Origin: Jeotgalibaca porci
GTDB taxonomy: Bacteria; Bacillota; Bacilli; Lactobacillales; Aerococcaceae
Assembly: GCF_011299095.1 (NCBI RefSeq)
Contig: NZ_CP049890.1
Span: forward strand, 1-52,685
Length of the DNA stretch: 52,685 nt
Direction of reading: 5' to 3'
Below, in pieces: positions 26,100 through 33,639 of the stretch. Positions within the stretch are counted from its first letter, which is position 1, and the number at the start of each line of letters is the position of its first letter. Below the pieces are notes generated by a model. The model did not search any database. It was given only the letters and a program-made list of their open reading frames with translations, and was not told where the DNA came from. The position numbers were made by a program, and so were the translations under genes.

Positions 26100-26820
26100 A
26101 TATATAAAGTTTTCTTCCGTTAATCCGAAGCCATTCTTTTTTGTCTTCGTAGTTTGGTAGAATCATTTTGATGGTATTCCAAAACTCCGCTGAATGGTCC
26201 ATATTTTTTAAATGGGCCAATTCATGCACTAAGATATAGTCTACGACAGAGGTTGGAGCTAAAAAAATACGCCAATTGAGCAAAATTTTTCCATCGGGAG
26301 TACAGCTTCCCCAGCGTTGTTTTTGTTCTTTAATCTGGATACGGGTTGGTTTTTCTCTTAACTTTGCGGTAAAGCGATTCAATCTCTTCTGCGTAAAGGT
26401 AGTTGCTTTAGCAGTGACCCACTCTTTGTACAAAGGATAGAGGACTTGTCTGTATTCTGTTTCCTTCAAGGAATCTGGGACAGTAGCGATAAATCTTCCT
26501 TGTTGAAATTCGAAGTGACTGGTTTGTAAGTTAACTTCTTTGATTACTTTTAAACGATATAGCCTTCCCAGATAAGGCAGTTTTTCTCCAGATAAAAAGT
26601 CTCTTTCCTGCATAAACGGATTGATCTCTTGATAGTCTTGTAGCTGCTTTCGAATCCAAGGAGCTTTTTTCATTAAAAGCTGATTGATTTTTTCTTCCGT
26701 GGTCCCTTCAGGAGCTGTTACGGATACTTTGTCGGACCGGACAGATATACCTAAGCTTTTACGCTTGTTGCTCCAGCATAATTCATAAGGTATTTTTTCA
26801 TTACCGAACTGTATATACAT
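26098..26820 (-). CDS. YgjP-like zinc metallopeptidase (DUF45, often linked to type I RM)
   Basis: This is a 240-residue protein of the YgjP/DUF45 family. Its C-terminal domain holds the zinc motif HELAH (VHELAHLKNMDHSAEFW), with a downstream second His and Glu, preceded by the typical RWGSCTPDGKILLNWR. The N-terminal part is a beta-rich domain (ELCWSNKRKSLGISVR). Proteins like this are often encoded beside hsd genes; a role in keeping HsdR in check by proteolysis is possible but not shown. The ATG at 26820 follows GGAGG. It converges on hsdR with a shared terminator. Confidence 0.88.
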   Translation of the reverse strand: MYIQFGNEKIPYELCWSNKRKSLGISVRSDKVSVTAPEGTTEEKINQLLMKKAPWIRKQLQDYQEINPFMQERDFLSGEKLPYLGRLYRLKVIKEVNLQTSHFEFQQGRFIATVPDSLKETEYRQVLYPLYKEWVTAKATTFTQKRLNRFTAKLREKPTRIQIKEQKQRWGSCTPDGKILLNWRIFLAPTSVVDYILVHELAHLKNMDHSAEFWNTIKMILPNYEDKKEWLRINGRKLYI

Positions 26821-27039
26821 ATCTATCCTCCAAATAAAATGTGAAGAAAAACCTTCAAAACCGAATTGTTCGTCTTTATTTTTCTTTATCTATATTTTTA
26901 TACACCTGCATACGCTTTTGTTCTTTATCCAAGATTTCCTTTGCGAACTGAACAAACCCATTTATATATTAATTCCTTAAAGACTCATTGTATGCCATTT
27001 CTAGAAAAAATAGTGGGTATAGGTTTATCGGTATCCCCC
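26821..27039. other. Intergenic region
   Basis: No gene is supported. AT-rich; no clear RNA or repeat before the hairpin at 27040. Confidence 0.5.
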
Positions 27040-27075
27040 AAAGTGTTAAAATGTTAAATAACATTTTAACACTTT
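27040..27075. terminator. Terminator or parS-like palindrome at the end of the partition operon
   Basis: A 16-bp perfect stem, AAAGTGTTAAAATGTT with AACATTTTAACACTTT. The same TGTTAAAATGTTAAATAACA core is repeated upstream of parA, so it may bind the ParB-like protein as well as end transcription. Confidence 0.7.
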
Positions 27076-27078
27076 CTG

Positions 27079-27483
27079 CTATTTCCTCTTATTATTCTTT
27101 TTCTGATGCTTCATATAATCCTTTTGTTCATAGATATCTACTAAATCTTCAAAACGTTTGAGTTCACTTTTTTCTAACCCTTCGATAAATAGATTAACAA
27201 GTGTCTCAACCATTTCTTTTTGCGTATCCGAATGCCCCATAGTAATCAAAGCAGCGATGCGGTTACGAATATGATTATCGACACGGATATTTACAGGTTC
27301 CGTGATAGTCGTGGATAATGTTGCCAAATTATTTGTTGGATTCTCTTTTACCACTTCAGAAGGAGTGGTTTTTTCGATATCACTTCTATTAACTTGGGAA
27401 TTCACTTCTATCCTTGGTCCGCGGGTAAGGAGTTTCTTTCCGGTTGTTTTACTTTTATTTTTATCATGATCCAATAAAGCCAT
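27079..27483 (-). CDS. Centromere-binding partition protein, PrgO/DUF5388-like
   Basis: This 134-residue protein is the likely ParB-type partner of the upstream ParA. The N-terminal half is basic and disordered (DHDKNKSKTTGKKLLTRGPR); the C-terminal half (EPVNIRVDNHIRNRIAALIT, then MGHSDTQKEMVETLVNLFIE) fits a ribbon-helix-helix domain as in PrgO of pCF10-type enterococcal plasmids. It ends in a lysine/asparagine tail. It lies nine bases downstream of parA and both are bracketed by the TGTTAAAATGTTAAATAACA repeats that it probably binds. The order parA-parB is standard. Confidence 0.78.
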   Translation of the reverse strand: MALLDHDKNKSKTTGKKLLTRGPRIEVNSQVNRSDIEKTTPSEVVKENPTNNLATLSTTITEPVNIRVDNHIRNRIAALITMGHSDTQKEMVETLVNLFIEGLEKSELKRFEDLVDIYEQKDYMKHQKKNNKRK

Positions 27484-27492
27484 ATGATTCCC

Positions 27493-28298
27493 CTACCCTT
27501 CTAGACGTGTCATAATTTCTTTCGCAACATGGGTGAATGTCTCGTGGACGCGACGGTCATGAATATCTCTATCATTATCCGTAATACCTTCCATATCCAT
27601 CCGTTTTACCCGTTCCATAATAGATATCTTGTTGTCGAAGATATTTTCTACTCCAAATTCCTCGTAAGCAGATTTCAAAATTTCATCATCTACGCGGGCA
27701 CCTTTTTTACTTAAGACAGGTAAAATGCCTAAGATATCAACTTTCGAATGAAATTCATCAATAAGGGTTTGTTGTAAGTACTCAATAAACACTTCTGCCC
27801 CTGCTAATGAACGTTCTTGTGTCTGCAGGACAACAACAATCTGATCACAGGCATAGAACGCCGTATCATTTAACAAACTTAATGTTGGTGGCACGTCAAT
27901 AAAAATAAAATCATAAATAGTCTTCAATGGCTCTATTAATTTACTGAAAAAAGCAACCTTTTCTATTTCTGTCTCAAAATTCCGTTCGAGATAACGCGTA
28001 TACATGGAAAAATCTACTGCATTTGGAATCAGGTGCAAGGTATCACTAATTGGAATCACAATGCTATCTAATGGAATGTTCTCATTGATGGCAGACATTA
28101 AAGACGTATCAATCGTAATAATATCGCTGTCAGACGCTTTTGTTTTAAGTAACAGTGAGGTCAGGTTGGCTTGCGCATCAAAGTCAATGATGAGCACCTT
28201 TTTCCCTAATTTAGACAAGCTGTATCCAACTAAAGCAGAAGTTGAGGTTTTCCCTACTCCCCCTTAAAGTTTGCAAAACTCATTACGGTAGCTACCAT
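27493..28298 (-). pseudogene. parA: ParA-family partition ATPase with a one-base frameshift in Walker A (PrgP-like)
   Basis: The ATG at 28298 (after GGGGGAG) begins VATVMSFANFKGG; in the G5 run at 28259-28263 (C5 on the plus strand) the frame shifts, giving a stop. Reading on in the next frame gives GVGKTSTSALVGYSLSKLGK and the rest of a normal ParA: IIDFDAQANLT (Walker A'), FIFIDVPPTLS (Walker B), ILPVLSKKGARVDD. One more G would restore KGGVGKT exactly. So it is either a homopolymer sequencing error, a real inactivating mutation, or, less likely, slippage. The promoter at 28331-28358 and all other parts look intact. Restored length would be about 268 residues. Confidence 0.85.
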
Positions 28299-28330
28299 TC
28301 ATGTACTCCCCCTTTGTGTTATTTAACATT

Positions 28331-28358
28331 ATTATACCCCACATACTTTTTAATGCAA
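28331..28358 (-). promoter_or_regulatory. parA promoter
   Basis: On the minus strand, -35 TTGCAT (28358-28353) and -10 TATAAT (28336-28331), 16-bp spacing; GTTAAATAAC, the core of the partition repeats, lies between the -10 and the start codon, suggesting autoregulation. Confidence 0.75.
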
Positions 28359-28388
28359 TAAATATCTCCCCCACAATACACTCCCCCA

Positions 28389-28623
28389 TAATGTTAAAAT
28401 GTTAAATAACATAAATGTTAAAATGTTAAATAACATTATCCCATTTTAACACTGTAACACTAATGTTAAATAACATTAGTGTTAAATAACATTTTGATAA
28501 AGATTGATATGAAAGCATTCTGAAGATGTCCCCCAAAGTGTTAAATAACATAAATGTTAAAATGTTAAATAACATAAATGTTAAAATGTTAAATAACATT
28601 ATCCCATTTTAACACTGTAACAC
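28389..28623. repeat. parS-like centromere repeats
   Basis: Many copies of TGTTAAAATGTTAAATAACA and its parts fill this stretch. Two perfect 50-bp direct repeats lie at 28411-28460 and 28574-28623; a palindrome, AACACTAATGTTA-AA-TAACATTAGTGTT, lies at 28456-28483. They are upstream of parA and match the hairpin downstream of parB (27040-27075). This is the expected form of a PrgO-type centromere; iterons of a replication origin are an alternative. Confidence 0.8.
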
Positions 28624-28703
28624 AGTATTTTTTTTTGCTGTAAAATCGTTTACAAATCGCGGTTTAATAGGGTATCGTCTAGGTAGTGAAAGACAATTGA
28701 ATA

Positions 28704-28766
28704 CAAAAAAAGCCCCGTAGACGGCAATCTACGAGACACACAAAACTTCTCTGGTTTTATGTGTCT
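28704..28766 (-). ncRNA. Candidate small (antisense) RNA of about 60 nt
   Basis: On the minus strand a consensus promoter (-35 TTGCCA at 28795-28790, 17 bp, -10 TATAAT at 28772-28767) is followed by a hairpin (AGACACA-AAAAC with GTTTTGTGTGTCT) and, about 30 bases on, a terminator stem CGTAGA/TCTACG and T7 ending near 28704. There is no open frame in it. The spacer of the promoter itself has an inverted repeat (CCAACC/GGTTGG). A plasmid copy-control or leader-targeting antisense RNA is a good guess. Confidence 0.6.
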
Positions 28767-28795
28767 ATTATACCAACCTCTTTTCCGGTTGGCAA
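28767..28795 (-). promoter_or_regulatory. Consensus promoter of the candidate small RNA
   Basis: TTGCCA, 17 bp, TATAAT; among the strongest promoter matches seen in the window. Confidence 0.75.
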
Positions 28796-28799
28796 TAAT

Positions 28800-29331
28800 G
28801 GGACTTTTTTAACACTGTAGGGGACAAGCTGCAGCCATGAAAAACTGGGACCAAGGGGACCGGTTTCTCTTTAGCCGCCTCAATAACTAAAGATAGGGGA
28901 TCACAGGCATTACTGTATGCATGCCTGCCCTGAATGGCGACTACGGCCGATTGAACGGTGGGGGTGGTAATCCTGGGCCGAAAGCCCGGTAACCTAAAAC
29001 AACGCTCTTAGGGAGGATTTTAAGAGGGTTTTAGGTGTGTTGCACGAACAACACCGACGCATACAGATGTGAAGCAGCGACTGACCGATCCGACGCTAGA
29101 AATTCAAATAAAGCACACACATGTTGTACCCTAGTTTGCAGAATTATTTTTTTAATTTTGCATGGCTAGGGTACAACTATGCCCACTTGCTCCTTTCCCT
29201 CTCCTCTGCTAGGTTAAGTGAGACCTTAAGTCAATAGCTTTTCTTGCTTTATACCGTTATTTTAAGTTAAATATAGATATAATAATCAAGAAAATAACAC
29301 AGGAATAAACATGTGAGAGGGGGGTATCGGG
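28800..29331. other. Structured, relatively GC-rich non-coding region
   Basis: No gene is seen. It holds several inverted repeats: GGGC-CGAAA-GCCC near 28976-28987; CCTAAAAC at 28993-29000 with GTTTTAGG at about 29028-29035; GTGTTG/CAACAC at 29037-29054; and a large one, GTTGTACCCTAG (29123-29134) with CTAGGGTACAAC (29166-29177), whose interior can also pair. It resembles an origin region (oriV, sso) or a structured leader. Confidence 0.6.
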
Positions 29332-29520
29332 ATGCCGAAGGCCTTAGCGATGCTTGTAAATATTGAAGAAGAAAATGCAGTGATGTTTTATCTCTTGGAA
29401 GAAAAAAAAGACATACAGGTGACTGTAACAGATGATTTAATAGCGGAATTTGAAGCGGCTCTTGGAGAAGAAGAAAGCTATTTTGTCATGCTTGATACGG
29501 CATTGAAGCAGGTTGTCTGA
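29332..29520 (+). CDS. Small acidic hypothetical protein
   Basis: This 62-residue acidic protein (MPKALAMLVNIEEENAVMFY; ends ESYFVMLDTALKQVV) has no known motif. The ATG at 29332 follows GAGAGGGGGG; the next gene, for the ArdC-like protein, begins 22 bp later, so they are probably cotranscribed. Its position at the start of this leading-type region would fit an early-expressed accessory of transfer. No family is recognised. Confidence 0.65.
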   Translation: MPKALAMLVNIEEENAVMFYLLEEKKDIQVTVTDDLIAEFEAALGEEESYFVMLDTALKQVV

Positions 29521-29542
29521 GTAATCCGAAAGGGGAAACGTC

Positions 29543-30904
29543 ATGGCGTACAACTATAAAAAGAAAACAGCAGAAGAACGGAAATTAGAAATTGATAGCC
29601 TAACCGATGAGATGCATGTCAACTTACGCAACTATGCGACAGATCCGAAAGAGTTAGAAGCTTTTCTCGTTTTTATGAGTCAGTTTTATAATTATTCGTT
29701 GAAGAATCAGTTATTGATTCATTCTCAATTTAAAGGTGCGTTTGGTGTTGCGTCTTTTAAGACGTTTAAAGATTGGGGATTCTCTGTCTTAAAAGGGGAA
29801 AAAGGCATCAAGATTTTTGTGCCGGTTGAAATTAAGCAATTCAAGACGAAACAGGGAACCTGGAAAAACCTGAGTGCTGCCACAAAAGAAGAAAAAGAGG
29901 ATCTCGCAGCCCATAAAACAACAGTTGAGACACGAAAACGGGTCAGCTTTAAGTTGGGGACTGTTTTTGATGTGACGCAAACAAATGCGCAGCCAGAAGA
30001 TTATCCCGATTTGTTTCCAAATCGAAAAAAAGACTTTCAGTATGCGGGGAAACAGATGGTGATTTTGAAGAAAACGTTATTGCGTTATGCCAAGGAAGAA
30101 CAGATAGGGGTTCAAACAGCGAAAATCAGTAACAGTCCTGCTAAAGGATACTACCGGCCTGATACGCATGCGATTGTATTAAGTGATCGTAATAATGAAA
30201 GCGAATCCATTCATACGCTTATACATGAGCTGGCGCATGCAGCCATGCACCATCCGAAAAAAATGGCGCAAAAAGAAACAGCGCTGCAGGAGACACCAGT
30301 CTTAGAATACCAAGCTGAAATGACGGCCTATGTGGTGGCACATGCGTTTGGCTTAGATACAAAAGCCCATTCCTTGCAGTATACAGCACAATGGACGAAG
30401 AATTTAGAGCATGTGACCGAGCTGGAAAAAGCACTGGAAGAAGTGAAAAGTGTCTCTAGCGAGCTGATTTCACGTTTAGAGAAGCTTTTAGAAAATGAAC
30501 GACTGAATATGCATGCAGGCTTAAAAGACGCACCAGAAGCCAAAAATAACGGAATAGGGCATGCTTTATTTTCTATTCACACGATTGAACCGATTGCAAA
30601 AATTGGCACCCATATGGTTTATGATTTGGAATTGCACTCTGAAACGACTGAACCACAGTTTTATCGGATTTTGACAACCAAAACCCCTGTTGAAATTGGG
30701 CAAACATGGAAAGGAGAAAAAAGTGGCGCGGACTGGTTAAAGGAAAATACGCTCACAGCGTTTGTTGAGAAACATCCAGAAATCACCTCGCCGCAAGAAA
30801 AAATAGCGAACATAGAGAAAGACTTTCCTGCAGGTCCAGAATTATTGGATACCTATGTTGCAAAAGAACGATCCGAAGGTATAAATAGTGGCTTGTCCCT
30901 GTGA
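29543..30904 (+). CDS. ArdC/LtrC-like antirestriction protein
   Basis: This protein protects incoming DNA from host restriction and may bind single-stranded DNA during transfer. It has 453 residues. The N-terminal ArdC domain (about residues 15-100) shows YSLKNQLLIHSQF, FGVASFKTFKDWGFSVLKGE and GIKIFVPV; a zinc peptidase-like domain follows with IHTLIHELAHAAMH (about residue 230), where HELAH and a downstream Glu form the site. A C-terminal extension (residues 330-453) is like that of LtrC proteins from conjugative plasmids of lactococci. The ATG at 29543 has AAAGGGG upstream. A second, vestigial copy of the C-terminal tail follows at 31317-31421. Confidence 0.83.
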   Translation: MAYNYKKKTAEERKLEIDSLTDEMHVNLRNYATDPKELEAFLVFMSQFYNYSLKNQLLIHSQFKGAFGVASFKTFKDWGFSVLKGEKGIKIFVPVEIKQFKTKQGTWKNLSAATKEEKEDLAAHKTTVETRKRVSFKLGTVFDVTQTNAQPEDYPDLFPNRKKDFQYAGKQMVILKKTLLRYAKEEQIGVQTAKISNSPAKGYYRPDTHAIVLSDRNNESESIHTLIHELAHAAMHHPKKMAQKETALQETPVLEYQAEMTAYVVAHAFGLDTKAHSLQYTAQWTKNLEHVTELEKALEEVKSVSSELISRLEKLLENERLNMHAGLKDAPEAKNNGIGHALFSIHTIEPIAKIGTHMVYDLELHSETTEPQFYRILTTKTPVEIGQTWKGEKSGADWLKENTLTAFVEKHPEITSPQEKIANIEKDFPAGPELLDTYVAKERSEGINSGLSL

Positions 30905-30962
30905 TTAGAAAGAAATACAAAATGGAAATATTATCCATAATCTAGTTGGAAGAGGAAAAGAG

Positions 30963-31283
30963 ATGCAGATAAATAATTGGCAAACACCACTGAGTCAAAG
31001 GCAATTGGAGGTATTCAAGGAACTGTTCGATAAAGCAATCTGTGTTCCCATTACACCGAAAGATCTAGGGATTCTATTGGTACGATTTGGTGATAATGAA
31101 GGATGGCCATTACTGGCACAATTGGAGATAGTGGAATTATCAATCGCGGACGCAAAAAAGAAAGGTCTTGCCGAAGGCGCTCTGATTTATATCACACAAC
31201 AAGAGCACTTAACACGTGTGATATGCCGAAGTCGTATTCGCGATACTTGGGATACGTGGCGGAAAGAATTGAAAGAGAAGTAA
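30963..31283 (+). CDS. Hypothetical protein, plasmid transfer region
   Basis: This 106-residue protein (WQTPLSQRQLEVFKELFDKA; ends RIRDTWDTWRKELKEK) has no recognised family. AAGAGGAAAAG precedes the ATG. It is soluble and mostly helical, and follows the ArdC-like gene in the same direction by 58 bp. A short uncharacterised accessory gene of the leading region is the best description. Confidence 0.6.
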   Translation: MQINNWQTPLSQRQLEVFKELFDKAICVPITPKDLGILLVRFGDNEGWPLLAQLEIVELSIADAKKKGLAEGALIYITQQEHLTRVICRSRIRDTWDTWRKELKEK

Positions 31284-31316
31284 TCATTTATATCAAAACA
31301 TTCGAATTTCTATACT

Positions 31317-31421
31317 AAAATAGCGACACTTGAAAAAACGATAGCGGGAGAAGCACAGCCATTTAATCATTTTATGAAAGAGACGCGTGAGAGAACCAGT
31401 CAAACAGGATTAAGGTATTAA
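31317..31421 (+). pseudogene. Vestigial C-terminus of a second ArdC-like gene
   Basis: The frame ATLEKTIAGEAQPFNHFMKE then TRERTSQTGLRY and stop aligns with the end of the ArdC-like protein (KIANIEKDFPAGPELLDTYV, ERSEGINSGLSL). There is no start codon. It is probably left over from recombination that replaced the ArdC gene's 3' end. Confidence 0.5.
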
Positions 31422-31422
31422 A

Positions 31423-31460
31423 AAATGATTCAAATACATACATATATATTTGAATCATTT
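31423..31460. promoter_or_regulatory. Operator of the AbrB/Doc toxin-antitoxin
   Basis: AAATGATTCAAATA and TATTTGAATCATTT form a 14-bp perfect inverted repeat around ten bases, directly before the antitoxin promoter area, as expected for autorepression by the AbrB-type antitoxin. Confidence 0.65.
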
Positions 31461-31498
31461 AGTACATACGTATATACTATGTGTACGAGGTGATAAAT

Positions 31499-31732
31499 AT
31501 GAAAATGATTCAAAGAAGTACGCGGAAATCGGGACACAGCGTGATTACGACACTCCCACCCGATGTCTTACAGCAACTCAACTTAAACGTGGGTGATCCC
31601 ATTGAATATGTTATCAAAGGTGGTCACGTCGAAATCCGTAAAGCAGTCGAAAAAGAAGACGATTTTTTAGCAACGGTTAACGCTGTGATGGACGATTATA
31701 GTACGGCCTTAGAAGGGCTTGTCAACCGATGA
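31499..31732 (+). CDS. AbrB/MazE-type antitoxin
   Basis: This 77-residue antitoxin has an AbrB swapped-hairpin DNA-binding domain (SGHSVITTLPPDVLQQLNLN, VGDPIEYVIKGGHVEI) and an acidic C-terminal tail (EKEDDFLATVNAVMDDYST) that should wrap the toxin. The ATG at 31499 follows GAGGTG; the frame from 31481 has no such site. Its stop overlaps the toxin start (ATGA at 31729), so translation is coupled. It probably binds the palindrome at 31423-31460. Confidence 0.88.
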   Translation: MKMIQRSTRKSGHSVITTLPPDVLQQLNLNVGDPIEYVIKGGHVEIRKAVEKEDDFLATVNAVMDDYSTALEGLVNR

Positions 31733-32118
31733 TTCGTTATTTAACCGAACGGGAATTAGTTATGATTAATACGCTGCAGATTCAACGTTACAGCCCGGAT
31801 GAGCAGATTGGTGTAAAGGAACCAACAGCCTTGAACATGTGTGTGGCTTTACCAAAACAGGCTGTATTTGGTAAAGAGCTCTATCCGACTCTGTTTGATA
31901 AAGCAGCCATATTGTACCAAAAACTAGTTCAGAAACACTGTTTTCACAATGCCAATAAGCGGACCGCACTGGTGGCGGTTCATACATTTTTACGTTTAAA
32001 TGGTGTGACATTAACCGTTAGCAATAAAGAAATAGAAGACTATACGGTAGCGATTGCCACGGATAAAGACCTCACCTGGGAAGCTATTTCTTCATGGCTC
32101 GAAGTGCATTCAAAATAA
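31729..32118 (+). CDS. Doc-family (Fic-fold) toxin
   Basis: This 129-residue death-on-curing toxin carries the Fic core HCFHNANKRTAL (about residues 65-76). The Doc motif is H-x-F-x-D/N-x-N-K-R, in which Doc kinases phosphorylate EF-Tu. The N-terminus has LTERELVMINTLQIQRYSPD, as in Doc. Asn in place of Asp in the loop (FHNANK) is a common variant, and Lys in place of Gly fits Doc kinase rather than AMPylating Fic. It is the toxin partner of the AbrB-type protein; pairing with AbrB rather than Phd is also known. Confidence 0.9.
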   Translation: MIRYLTERELVMINTLQIQRYSPDEQIGVKEPTALNMCVALPKQAVFGKELYPTLFDKAAILYQKLVQKHCFHNANKRTALVAVHTFLRLNGVTLTVSNKEIEDYTVAIATDKDLTWEAISSWLEVHSK

Positions 32119-32211
32119 ACGAACTTTCTAATCGGCGTCGTTAAAACCAGAAAATGATACTGGTGAACTAATCACTAATAGCATTTATTATAAGCCTTAA
32201 TTAAAAACGAG

Positions 32212-32242
32212 AGGGGCTAGTTATTTCCTAGCCCCTTCTAAA
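32212..32242 (+). terminator. Terminator after the Doc gene
   Basis: GAGGGGCTAG-TTATTT-CCTAGCCCCTTC stem; moderate T content after. Confidence 0.65.
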
Positions 32243-32356
32243 AGCATTATAAAATATCAAAACCGTTAGCATGAAAGATTGGGCTGTTGTTAAATATTTT
32301 CAGGTTCTGCAAAATATTTATAATCGAGATAGATAAGAATGTCTATACAGCGAATT

Positions 32357-32972
32357 TCAATGTTTATGGTACGCTAATTTATGGCCTATTTGCCATGAAC
32401 ACCACGCACGATGGTAACGTGTGGAAGTATTGCAAACGTCATTTATTTCATTACAAATACCTCTTATTACTGCACAGTAACAATCACTGTTATAAAAATT
32501 AACTAATGATTTAGCTAAACTTGTTCCACTTTTACTGTAATGTTTATTATCTGAATTAGGACCATTGAATCTATTACAGTGAACTAAATCTCCATCTCTA
32601 TAAACTTTTGAGCCGTGAGGTGGTGCACTGAAAATCGGCATATATAACCCACTTCTGGCGTGTTTTATTATCTGCTTGGTCCATGTCTTCAAATAAATCA
32701 CCAAGATTAATAGTAGTGCCAACTACACTATCTGCTATTTCAAAACTAAGCTCTTCTTCTGTCTGTACTAAAGTAGGGACTTCTCCTGTAAAATCCCACC
32801 CTTGACTTTTTAAAATAGCCATGTCTTCTTCGGACACTATACTTAAATCCAGGTGTGGAGCAATCATAACAAATGACGTTTCTCCAGATTCATCAGCATA
32901 AACACTCTCTCCGTTAAGTAAGAAAAATGAAACGAATAAAAGTGAAAAAAGTCCTAACAATATTTTTTTCAT
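32357..32972 (-). pseudogene. Frameshifted secreted cysteine-rich protein (possible bacteriocin or toxin)
   Basis: The ATG at 32972 (after GGGGAGG) begins a clear signal peptide (KKILLGLFSLLFVSFFLL, then VYADE). The N-terminal part runs to about 32660. A +1 shift at CGCC (32657-32660) joins it in sense to a second frame that goes on with SGLYMPIFSAPPHGSKVYRD and a Cys/His-rich C-terminal domain (DCYCAVIRGICNEINDVCNT, HRAWCSWQIGHKL) to 32357, in all about 205 residues. The untouched signal peptide and Cys pattern suggest a recent mutation or a sequencing error. It is divergent from a membrane protein gene that could be its immunity partner. Bacteriocin-like is inference; family not recognised. 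Confidence 0.6.
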
Positions 32973-33036
32973 TCTTAAACCTCCCCTAATAATTTTAAGA
33001 TATGATACATATATCACAAATTGGAAGGAAAGCGTT

Positions 33037-33564
33037 ATGAAACTTGAAATATATTACAATAATTTAGAAATTCGCCTTTTTGTTTTATTTACTTTAAATA
33101 TTATTTTAAGTAGCTTCTACCTGAAATATCTCAATCATTCAAATCGTGGCTCATTGCTTAAACAAAAAAAAGACATTTATTTATTGCTAATAACATATTG
33201 GATTTTATTTAATGGAATTTTTTTTCCTTTAATTACTTTAAATATTATTTTAAGTAGCTTTTATTTGAAGTATCTCAATCATTCAAATCGTAGTTCATTA
33301 CTTAAACAAGAAAAAGACATTTATTTATTGCAGTTAACATATTGGATTTTATTTACTGGAGGCTTCTTTGTAAAAAGTTTACCATCCAGTTCTGGGAATG
33401 TTATTGGTTACTTTGCTTCTGAATTTCTAATATTATCAATTATTTTTATTAGTTATACTTTTTTACTATGGAAATTATTCAACAAAAAAAGATTTGATTT
33501 TGGTATATTCTTTTTCACCATCCCCCTAATTATGCTGTTTTGTTTTGTTCTAGGTATTGTTTAG
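33037..33564 (+). CDS. Multi-span membrane protein with a tandem internal duplication (possible immunity protein)
   Basis: This 175-residue protein has about six hydrophobic spans. Residues from about 18 to 66 (LNIILSSFYLKYLNHSNR, then KDIYLL and TYWILF) occur twice in tandem, at about 67-115, with over 80 percent identity in DNA, so the duplication is recent. The ATG at 33037 follows GGAAGGA. The gene is divergent, 64 bp from the secreted Cys-rich protein, in the layout of a toxin and immunity pair. No family is known to me; immunity is inference. Confidence 0.6.
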   Translation: MKLEIYYNNLEIRLFVLFTLNIILSSFYLKYLNHSNRGSLLKQKKDIYLLLITYWILFNGIFFPLITLNIILSSFYLKYLNHSNRSSLLKQEKDIYLLQLTYWILFTGGFFVKSLPSSSGNVIGYFASEFLILSIIFISYTFLLWKLFNKKRFDFGIFFFTIPLIMLFCFVLGIV

Positions 33565-33624
33565 GGTTATTCACTTAAATTAGCTAAAAAATATTTCAAA
33601 TACTCTAGCTCTTTTTTAGAAAAA

Positions 33625-33639
33625 AGGGCGTACTTATAC
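33625..33639 (-). other. Second oriT-nick-like sequence (degenerate)
   Basis: GTATAAGTACGCCCT (minus strand) differs from the main nick region GTATAAGTGCGCCCT at one base, and a GCCT/AGGC hairpin lies just 5' of it on the same strand. It is probably a decayed second oriT from a fused plasmid. Confidence 0.45.

Noticed and set aside
28389..28623. AT-rich repeat array taken as CRISPR
   Set aside because: No unique spacers of constant length; units are overlapping TGTTAAATAACA palindromes next to parAB.
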